From IMG/VR virus record IMGVR_UViG_3300007512_000087, positions 1 to 40,074 of that record: a DNA stretch of 40,074 bases; one strand, given 5' to 3'. Both the position numbers and the translations under genes were made by a program. The stretch is from a virus. Positions 14,749 to 21,270 of the stretch are shown piece by piece (within the stretch, counting starts at the first letter, position 1; the number at the start of each line of letters is the position of its first letter). The notes under the pieces were generated by a model that was not told where the DNA came from, searched no databases, and saw only the letters and a list, made by a program, of their open reading frames with translations.

Positions 14749-16395
14749 CCATTCCTTATTTGAATGAACTACAGGAGAAAATGTAGATCCATATTCGTCT
14801 ATAGATTCTCCTATTTGTATACCATCTTCATCATGAATTCCATCTAATACAAATCCAAAAGGGGCCATGTCCTGTTCTACTAGTTCCTCTTTTTCTTTCC
14901 AGAGTTGTTGACGAATATCCATGTTAGTCAATTCTTTAAAATAAGTCTGATCGGATAACCAACCAAACAGAACCATACACATTGCAAGATCATCTGTTGA
15001 ACCTTCATCAGCTTCAAAAGATTGTCCTTTAGATATGAAAGTGGTCAATTCTACAATGGTATCAAAATCCTGTATAAGAATCTTATCCCCCTCCAACATG
15101 GTCTTGAAATTAGAACATCCAACCTTCTTGAGGGCCTTAGTTGTTCTTACACCCAACTGTGCCTTCTTTCCAGAGAAACCACCTCCTGCAATTTGACCAT
15201 TTCGACCATGCATAGTAGTCATAATCATATTATCATATTCTAAATCAAACTGAAGTGCATCTGCAACCTGTCCTCCAATATCATTGATCTCTGTTAAGAC
15301 ATAGGCTAAATTATATGCATTTGCTAATTTATGAATAATGGTAGGAAAATTCATAGGTTTTATTTCATTATCCCTATAAACTGCAACCTGTCTATAAGGT
15401 ATATCTGAAACATCCATTACTGTAAATGCAGAATAATCACTATTAATACCTCTTGATACATCTGCAATTAGAACATAAGAATGTTCTGGAAGTGGATTTT
15501 CATAGACTTTCAACCCTGCATTAACCTTCAAAGGCTCTCTATGAGTCAATGCTCGGAGTTTTGAGGGATGTATGAGGGTATTTACGGACCCAAGAAACTC
15601 ACATTCAAACTCCACGTTGAACTGTTGTTCACTTGTGTTCTTGATAGTTTCTTGTTTCCACTTCTCATCTCTCCCAGGCACCTCACTCCAATGTACCTCA
15701 ATAGGAATATAAGAATTTCTACCATTCTCAGCATCATTCCACATCTTGTAAAACATATTCATTCCATGTGGAGTACTTACCATCATGACCTTGGATGTTT
15801 TACCAGAGGAAATTGTAGGATAGACTGAACTGAAAAACTGTTCGGCTATGTTATTAGGAACGTAGGCAAACTCATCAAGAAAAATGATGTTGTAAGAACC
15901 ACCTCTGACTGCACTTGAGGATGTTGCACTTGCAAGAATCTTGGAGCCATTTTCCAGTTCAAGAGATCCCTTGTTCCAAGTCATCACCCCTTGTTGCAAC
16001 CACTTTGGTAGATGCTCGTATGCGAGTTGTAGCCTTCCTAAGAGATCCCTTGCGACTGCGGCTTTATTAGCCAAAATGGCCACATTAACTGTAGGATTAA
16101 ACAGACAATAATGCAGCAGATATGCAATAATCGTTGTGGATTTACCAGATTGTCTTGGGAGTTTACAGATAGAGAAACGATTGGTATGAAAGGTTTGAAC
16201 CATGTCTCTTTGAAAAGGATAGAGATTAAATGGAACAAGGCCTTCATCAATACTTACTATCTTAATATAGTTTTCGATGAAGTATGCAGGGTCATCCTGA
16301 CATCGAGCATACTCAACAATTTGTTCCTGCGTAAACTCGATTTGGACATTCGCTCTCTTGAGATTGGGATTCCCAAGATATACATTATCAGACAT
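14734..16395 (-). CDS. 17: gp17-like large terminase subunit (packaging ATPase and nuclease)
   Basis: Motor that translocates DNA through the portal and cuts concatemers. The 553-residue protein has a Walker A RQSGKST at residues 81-87, Walker B IIFLDE ending at Asp174-Glu175, an ATPase coupling motif STPHG near 207, and a C-terminal RNase H-like nuclease with Asp312 in LIADVSRG, an acidic TEIND near 370 and TDDLAM near 495. It is somewhat shorter than T4 gp17 (610). Unlike in T4, it is not next to gp16: four genes lie between. It overlaps the preceding gene by eight bases and its 3' end overlaps the plus-strand gene by 15 bases. Identification is firm. Confidence 0.96.
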   Translation of the reverse strand: MSDNVYLGNPNLKRANVQIEFTQEQIVEYARCQDDPAYFIENYIKIVSIDEGLVPFNLYPFQRDMVQTFHTNRFSICKLPRQSGKSTTIIAYLLHYCLFNPTVNVAILANKAAVARDLLGRLQLAYEHLPKWLQQGVMTWNKGSLELENGSKILASATSSSAVRGGSYNIIFLDEFAYVPNNIAEQFFSSVYPTISSGKTSKVMMVSTPHGMNMFYKMWNDAENGRNSYIPIEVHWSEVPGRDEKWKQETIKNTSEQQFNVEFECEFLGSVNTLIHPSKLRALTHREPLKVNAGLKVYENPLPEHSYVLIADVSRGINSDYSAFTVMDVSDIPYRQVAVYRDNEIKPMNFPTIIHKLANAYNLAYVLTEINDIGGQVADALQFDLEYDNMIMTTMHGRNGQIAGGGFSGKKAQLGVRTTKALKKVGCSNFKTMLEGDKILIQDFDTIVELTTFISKGQSFEADEGSTDDLAMCMVLFGWLSDQTYFKELTNMDIRQQLWKEKEELVEQDMAPFGFVLDGIHDEDGIQIGESIDEYGSTFSPVVHSNKEWLEDW

Positions 16396-17317
16396 TTTTT
16401 ATTTTAGTTGTCTTTTGAATATATCTTTCTAAGTTCCATATATCATCATATCGCATAATAGGAAATCCATGAATAGTATCGCCATCCTCATAACTATGAG
16501 AATATGCAGGAGTAACGTGTACTTTATTAACTACAAAATTATTTACCACTATTTCATCCCATTGTGATTGTTCTTTACCCTTTTCATATCTAAATGTCCT
16601 ATTCATTGCATAATCATAAAACAACGATTGTAGAACTTTAGAATTTTTCTTCATCACTTTCTCTATTCCATCAAGATAATCTTTAATGGCCATTCTAAAT
16701 GCGAAACCTCGTGTCTTGGGCCTTTGTGAGTTAATATTAGTACCAATCATTTCCCATGCATGGAATGGATCTTTCTTTATGTCTTTTACACTCCCTAAAA
16801 TGGGATCTGGCTCTATCCATTCATCATACTCATTAACAAGTCGTTTAAACATACTAATTAAATCTCTTTTCATTCCTACCAATTTTTTACCACCACCTAA
16901 TCCTCCACCATCAATACCTTGTCTAAGCGTTTGAAATGACATATATCTTCTGCCAGAGTTATCTACTATAGTATTAAGGTCATCTGGTCCAGCCACAAGA
17001 ATGTCACCAGTTAATTCTGCAACAAAACCACCATCAGTCTGAATACCTGACTCTAAAAAATAACTATCCATATTAAAAAATGCAGATATTGATTTTTTTG
17101 ATTTCTGCATCTTTCTTAGTTGGTCTATACCACTCTCATCGGTAATATGAAATACCTTAGAACGTATTTTATCAGGCCATAATCTTTCAATTATTGATGA
17201 ACCTAATGGTATCTTCACATCATCAACTGAATGTCTTCTAAAATTAAATAGCATAGAAGACAAACTACCCTGCCGTAATACATTTTCTGAGATAAAAGAT
17301 TTAAATGATTTTAACAT
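16388..17317 (-). CDS. Putative capsid-packaged protein, paralogue A (possible ADP-ribosyltransferase-like)
   Basis: A 309-residue protein starting MLKSFKSFISENVL. The first 11 residues resemble the T4 internal-protein capsid-targeting peptide and end in I-S-E, a gp21 cleavage site. It is a paralogue of the product of 17827-18822: both share 'VFHxT', 'ISAFF', 'GIQTxGG', 'SGRR', 'IKDYLDG' and 'WDEIVVNNF' in the same order. The arrangement His57 (VFHIT), Ser76/78 (KKSISAF) and Glu255 (WDEIVV) recalls the three strands of ADP-ribosyltransferases (H/R, S, E), and the C-terminal E-I-V-V...V-x-K-V matches T4 Alt's E-V-I-L...V-N-K-I. This is a hypothesis. A TCTAAATA motif lies 12 bases before the ATG, and the GAGAGG site abuts the ATG unusually closely. 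It overlaps gp17 by eight bases. Confidence 0.75.
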   Translation of the reverse strand: MLKSFKSFISENVLRQGSLSSMLFNFRRHSVDDVKIPLGSSIIERLWPDKIRSKVFHITDESGIDQLRKMQKSKKSISAFFNMDSYFLESGIQTDGGFVAELTGDILVAGPDDLNTIVDNSGRRYMSFQTLRQGIDGGGLGGGKKLVGMKRDLISMFKRLVNEYDEWIEPDPILGSVKDIKKDPFHAWEMIGTNINSQRPKTRGFAFRMAIKDYLDGIEKVMKKNSKVLQSLFYDYAMNRTFRYEKGKEQSQWDEIVVNNFVVNKVHVTPAYSHSYEDGDTIHGFPIMRYDDIWNLERYIQKTTKIKNV

Positions 17318-17329
17318 CCTCTCTATTGT

Positions 17330-17337
17330 TATTTAGA
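17330..17337 (-). promoter_or_regulatory. Variant late-type motif TCTAAATA before paralogue A and gp17
   Basis: The minus strand reads TCTAAATA 12 bases before the ATG at 17317, in the 24-base gap that breaks the otherwise overlapping gp16-to-gp17 gene chain. The untranslated leader would be only a few bases. Confidence 0.45.
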
Positions 17338-17341
17338 TCGT

Positions 17342-17830
17342 TTATCCTCTCACTCCGACTGTAGCACCTACAGATCGAATTTTCATTTTTCTAGAATTAG
17401 ATCTTCTCAATTTTCTGAGTAGACTTTCTTTTCTAGTGGAACCTTTGAGTCTACTGGCCTCTGCTCGACCTCGATTTTTAGACTCATCTTCAAATCCGAC
17501 AATCTTCCCTCCTTTATGAGAAGCATCTTTTCCATCACCATTTCCGTAAGTTCCTTTATCACGATTAAACTTTACAAGAGCCGCTCGATATTTTATTCTC
17601 TCAGGAGATGATTGAAACTTCTTGTATTCTGCTTTATAGTCTCGTTTTGCAGATTCTATTGCAAGAACCTTAGTTCCATTTCGATCCATTTTAACTGATT
17701 TAAGACCAAAATGTTTTTTGAGATGTTGAATAACATCAGCAACAGATAACATTTTATTCAATCCCTTCAGATAAGAATTGATCTGCACCAGTGAAACTTT
17801 ACTATCCCAATATTCTTTAAATGTTTTCAT
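17342..17830 (-). CDS. Basic 162-residue putative packaged protein with a DxSH/SxNR motif
   Basis: Starts MKTFKEYWDSK, close to the MKT(Y/F)xE start of the T4 internal-protein targeting peptide, though without a clear I/L-x-E site nearby. It is strongly basic, with many Lys and Arg and a C-terminal run of Arg/Lys/Ser (RKLRRSNSRKMK). Residues 81-122 contain YRAALVKFNRDKG, GNGDGKDASHKGG and ESKNRGRA; similar 'GDGxDxxH..GG....SxNR' segments occur in phage proteins and look like a relic of an HNH nuclease (Asp102, His105, Asn119). A DNA-associated protein packed with the genome fits composition and place. Its ATG overlaps the stop of the upstream gene by ATGA. Confidence 0.75.
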   Translation of the reverse strand: MKTFKEYWDSKVSLVQINSYLKGLNKMLSVADVIQHLKKHFGLKSVKMDRNGTKVLAIESAKRDYKAEYKKFQSSPERIKYRAALVKFNRDKGTYGNGDGKDASHKGGKIVGFEDESKNRGRAEASRLKGSTRKESLLRKLRRSNSRKMKIRSVGATVGVRG

Positions 17831-18822
17831 TTTTTACCTAATGCTTTCAAGACCTCTGCTTGTCGTTTTGCCAAATCATCTGCTGGGTTAGATTTCTTCT
17901 TCGCCTCACCAGCGTCTTTCTTTGCAACATCTCTAATATACTGTTCCAAATTATTTCTAGAAATTGGTTGAAACTTCAATTTATCTTTTGTTACTTCATC
18001 CTTAAAGTCATTAAGCAAGAAATTCTGTCCGTATGCAACAATCTCATCATCAGGGCTCCAATTATCACTGTCATCTATACCAAAGACCTTTTTGATTTTA
18101 AAATTATTTACTACAATCTCATCCCAAGCCTCTTCAGTTCTCCTCAGATTCAAATAATTTGTCAACATTCCTCTGAGATGGTTTGCATTCTTTTTATAGA
18201 TTGATTCAACTCCATCCAAATAATCTTTAATAATCAAATGAAGGGTTTTCTTATCATTTTCTCTAGCCTTCATTCCAAGATTCATCCAATGAATATAATA
18301 TCTACCTTTCTGAAATCTAGGGGTACTGGACACATTCATAACCTTTTGCCAGTATTTGTTTAATAATTCTCCTACTAAATCCTGCAATCCTTTTTGATAC
18401 TTACTAAGATCCTTCTCACCAAACCTACCCTTCATAAATTCTAATTGCACCCAGCGTCTTCCTGAAGTGTCTGGGGCACTCATTACATCTTGATTGAACG
18501 CACCAAGGATATTTGCATCTAACTCTAGTACCACCCCACCACTTGTCTGTATACCCTGTCCAAAATAATTAGGCCTCATCTCAAAGAATGCTGAAATACC
18601 AGCTTTCTTACCCTGCATCTTTTTAATATTTCGATACCCAAGTTCGTTTGTCACATGGAAAACAGTAGCTCGAACTTCTTTGGGCCAAATCCTTTTCATT
18701 ATTGAACTAGACAATGGCATCCAAAATGCATTGAAACCTATAGAAGATCCCTGTGCAACATCAAAGAGTCTCGTAGAAAGACTCTGTTGCCACATCATCT
18801 GTTCTTTGAAGGTTCTCATCAA
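17827..18822 (-). CDS. Putative capsid-packaged protein, paralogue B (possible ADP-ribosyltransferase-like)
   Basis: A 331-residue paralogue of the 16388-17317 product, starting MMRTFKEQMMWQQSLSTRLFD. Shared landmarks in order are VFHVT (His56), AGISAFF (Ser77), GIQTSGG, TSGRR, IKDYLDGVE and AWDEIVVNNFKIKKV (Glu235). The N-terminus keeps the T-F-K-E of the putative targeting peptide but lacks an obvious cleavage site. The C-terminal ~40 residues are Lys/Ala-rich (KKDAGEAKKKSNPADDLAKRQ). It is ATGA-coupled to the 83-residue gene before and to the basic 162-residue gene after. The proposed H-S-E layout of an ADP-ribosyltransferase is inference from spacing and the local E-I-V-V-x-x-x-x-x-x-K-K-V pattern; another fold is possible. 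Confidence 0.75.
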   Translation of the reverse strand: MMRTFKEQMMWQQSLSTRLFDVAQGSSIGFNAFWMPLSSSIMKRIWPKEVRATVFHVTNELGYRNIKKMQGKKAGISAFFEMRPNYFGQGIQTSGGVVLELDANILGAFNQDVMSAPDTSGRRWVQLEFMKGRFGEKDLSKYQKGLQDLVGELLNKYWQKVMNVSSTPRFQKGRYYIHWMNLGMKARENDKKTLHLIIKDYLDGVESIYKKNANHLRGMLTNYLNLRRTEEAWDEIVVNNFKIKKVFGIDDSDNWSPDDEIVAYGQNFLLNDFKDEVTKDKLKFQPISRNNLEQYIRDVAKKDAGEAKKKSNPADDLAKRQAEVLKALGKK

Positions 18823-19070
18823 TCTAACTTTATTTCGTAGTTATAAGCAACTACTCCTTTTGTAGAACCTGGCATCTTTCTCAGATACACATGAATGGTT
18901 GAACTTCCAGTATGATGACCCATAGTAAAGTCAGCCTTACCTTTTATCATCTTTCGATCATCAGTTGCATTGACAGTAATCCTTGCAAGTTTCCTTCGCT
19001 TGATCTCATCGGCAACATACCTATCAGTCCTATCATCGTATTCTTTGATAAATTCTTTGTATGTTTTCAT
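18819..19070 (-). CDS. Small protein with T4 internal-protein-like capsid-targeting N-terminus
   Basis: An 83-residue basic protein starting MKTYKEFIKEYDDRTDRY. The first ten residues differ from the T4 internal-protein targeting peptide (MKTYQEFIAE as I recall it) at two positions and end in I-K-E, a gp21 cleavage site after Glu10. The remainder is basic and probably beta-rich (ARITVNATDDRK, then TIHVYLRKM and VVAYNYEIKLD). I do not recognise a family. Together with the neighbouring genes this suggests a protein packed in the head, processed by gp21 and injected with the DNA. It is ATGA-coupled to gp16 upstream and to paralogue B downstream. Confidence 0.8.
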   Translation of the reverse strand: MKTYKEFIKEYDDRTDRYVADEIKRRKLARITVNATDDRKMIKGKADFTMGHHTGSSTIHVYLRKMPGSTKGVVAYNYEIKLD

Positions 19071-19444
19071 TTTCCCTTTATAAGCTTTTGGAGTTCTGCC
19101 GTGGACCCGACAAAGAGTGCATTGGTCACATTCTTAGGTCCAGAGGATTCTCTCACCTTTTTCTTGGTTGTTTGTAGATTGACCAACTTTTCAGTATTTT
19201 CTGCGTTAGTCTTCAACAACTGTCCTGCGACCTCGTAGGCTCTAGGATGGTCAGTCTCTTTTGCAACCTGAAGAATTCCATCAAGTGCATCCTGACCTCG
19301 TTCAATTATATGATAAAGATTTTCCCGACTATATTTGAAGTCATCGTTGTCTTCATCCGTAGTCTGTACCCTTGGGATTGCAGGGACAGTTGTGGTGGCT
19401 ACTGCCTTTTCTGCAATACCCAAGAGTTCATCAATTTTTTCCAT
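19067..19444 (-). CDS. 16: gp16-like small terminase subunit
   Basis: DNA-recognition subunit that regulates gp17 and starts packaging. The 125-residue protein is shorter than T4 gp16 (164) but has the conserved central helical hairpin: RENLYHIIERGQDALDGILQ, VAKETDHPRAYEVAGQLLKT and AENTEKLVNLQTTKKKV, which build the ring-forming coiled coil. The N-terminus starts MEKIDELLGIAEKAV. The gene follows the C39-like gene by four bases and shares ATGA with the next gene. In T4 gp16 directly precedes gp17; here four genes intervene, all in the same direction and mostly overlapping. Confidence 0.92.
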   Translation of the reverse strand: MEKIDELLGIAEKAVATTTVPAIPRVQTTDEDNDDFKYSRENLYHIIERGQDALDGILQVAKETDHPRAYEVAGQLLKTNAENTEKLVNLQTTKKKVRESSGPKNVTNALFVGSTAELQKLIKGK

Positions 19445-19448
19445 ACCA

Positions 19449-21266
19449 TTATGATGTTATCTGCGACCAATCAATAAATAAAGATGCAAGAAGTTTATTC
19501 AAACCACCACCTCCAGCTTGAGTCCAATTTCCAGTTCTGGCAATAGGAATTGCTTTAATGTGTCTAATAGTATCTAACCCACCCCCAAGAGTAGGAGTTG
19601 TTGCTCCAGTTCCATTTACACCATGTTCTGTATTATTAGACCCTATATTAGTTGCATATTGTCCTGTTACTTTCCAATCATCTAATACAAGTAAATATAC
19701 TGATTCTTTATCTGCAGCTGAAGCAGGAGTAAATACTTGATTTGTATAATTACCTCCATCTCCAAAACCTAAATTATGATACTTACTTGAATTTGTACCT
19801 GTAAATCCATTTTTAACATGAACATATCCAACTACCAGAACAGTATGTCCTATTGTTGAGGTTGGTGAACTTGCATCATAATTCGGAGCACCTTCTCCAT
19901 TAGGAGAAGCATCACCACCAGAATATGCACCATTTGCACTTGCCCACTCATAAAATGAAATTGGAAAATTTGTTAATTGTATATTACCACTTGCATCCGT
20001 TCCCATTGTTTCTGGTGCAAGTGGAGCTATTGTTGTAGTAGTTCCTGCCTTGTCATATTGATATCTCTTTAAATCCCAATGAGCCCATGATGCAATAAAT
20101 GGTCTATTTGCATCTAATTCTGCTTTAATATTACTCCATGCAGTTGTTGGTGAACCCTCTAACCAACCCTTTGAAGCTGCACCAGTTCCTGCTGGGGGAG
20201 AAGTCCAAACAGAAGTATCTTGATTCCATGCAAGACCCATCGCAGAATCTAATGATGCAGAAGTATATCCAGCCTTAAGCATAAATTGTTTAAACCCAAT
20301 ATAAAAATCTGCAATAGGTGTACCTGTAAATGCAGTCCCAGCCGTACCATCAGTCGCAACTGTTGATAAAGTTGCATCCTTGGCTCCCCCATTGTTGGTA
20401 TTCAAATACCAACCAATATCAGTCAAAGAACCACTTGCGGTATTATATGCATATGTTGAATTTGCACCAGAACTATCTGCTCGTCCAGTATTTTGAAACT
20501 GATGACTATGCCAAGTATTTGTACCTATTGCAGTTGTCAAAGGCCATATAGAAACACTAGAAAAAGAACCAGATTTTTTCGCTTTAAAATAACCAACCCA
20601 ATTTGCCATTGCAGTTGGGACACACCATGCATCAGCCTCTGCACCATTCACATTACCAGACTGGCCATCAGCTTGAGAACTAGGATCTATCCACCAAGCA
20701 GGCATAGTATCTATCAATTTTGTATCTAAATATCCACCAAATTCTGTACTCAAATTTGAAGAAGAAAGCCTCAATCTTGCATTATTGTGTATATGAGCTC
20801 CAGTTCCTCCCAAAGTAGAATTCCATCGTTGATTTGTAGAATCATACATGAATTTAACTTCACCAAATCTACCCCCACGATTTTTAATAAGTATGGATTT
20901 TTGATTATCAAAATATTGACTAGTTTCATTTCCGTCTGGCCATTTTGGATTAGGATTGGCACTACTTGGATTAACTGTCTGATTATCTATATTATGACTA
21001 GCAGTAATCGCAATTTCATTTGTTTTACTAGTCTGATTTCCAATATCCTTCATAACAACTTCATCTCCATCTACAGGATTAGCAGGAAGTGCAATATGAA
21101 CACCCAATTTATGTTGATCCGTTCCTGTTACTCCTTTTATTGTAGAATCAGTCCTAACCAAAATTGTTTCATTTGATTCTGTATCGGTATATCTATCTCC
21201 TGTGAGTTTAACTCTCTTTTCGGTATGATAGTCAACCTTATAATTTTTATATGCTGAATGTGACAT
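19449..21266 (-). CDS. Virion-type protein with a C39-like cysteine peptidase domain
   Basis: A 605-residue Ser/Thr/Gly/Asn-rich protein. Residues ~1-180 resemble phage structural or fibre repeats (ALPANPVDGDEVVMKDIGN, then EVKFMYDSTNQRWNS). From about 205 a different domain begins: DAWCVPTAMANWVGYF contains Cys215 in a C-x-P-T-A/S-x-A-M motif like the C39-like papain-fold peptidases, GHTVLVVGY contains His474, and VLDDW gives Asp529/530 as a third member. The Cys-His distance (259 residues) is long, implying inserts. No signal peptide is visible. It lies between gp15 and gp16 beside a second fibre-like gene, so it is probably a virion component; the peptidase could act on cell-wall cross-links or on an envelope protein. 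Activity is inferred from motifs only. Confidence 0.75.
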   Translation of the reverse strand: MSHSAYKNYKVDYHTEKRVKLTGDRYTDTESNETILVRTDSTIKGVTGTDQHKLGVHIALPANPVDGDEVVMKDIGNQTSKTNEIAITASHNIDNQTVNPSSANPNPKWPDGNETSQYFDNQKSILIKNRGGRFGEVKFMYDSTNQRWNSTLGGTGAHIHNNARLRLSSSNLSTEFGGYLDTKLIDTMPAWWIDPSSQADGQSGNVNGAEADAWCVPTAMANWVGYFKAKKSGSFSSVSIWPLTTAIGTNTWHSHQFQNTGRADSSGANSTYAYNTASGSLTDIGWYLNTNNGGAKDATLSTVATDGTAGTAFTGTPIADFYIGFKQFMLKAGYTSASLDSAMGLAWNQDTSVWTSPPAGTGAASKGWLEGSPTTAWSNIKAELDANRPFIASWAHWDLKRYQYDKAGTTTTIAPLAPETMGTDASGNIQLTNFPISFYEWASANGAYSGGDASPNGEGAPNYDASSPTSTIGHTVLVVGYVHVKNGFTGTNSSKYHNLGFGDGGNYTNQVFTPASAADKESVYLLVLDDWKVTGQYATNIGSNNTEHGVNGTGATTPTLGGGLDTIRHIKAIPIARTGNWTQAGGGGLNKLLASLFIDWSQITS

Positions 21267-21270
21267 ATTT

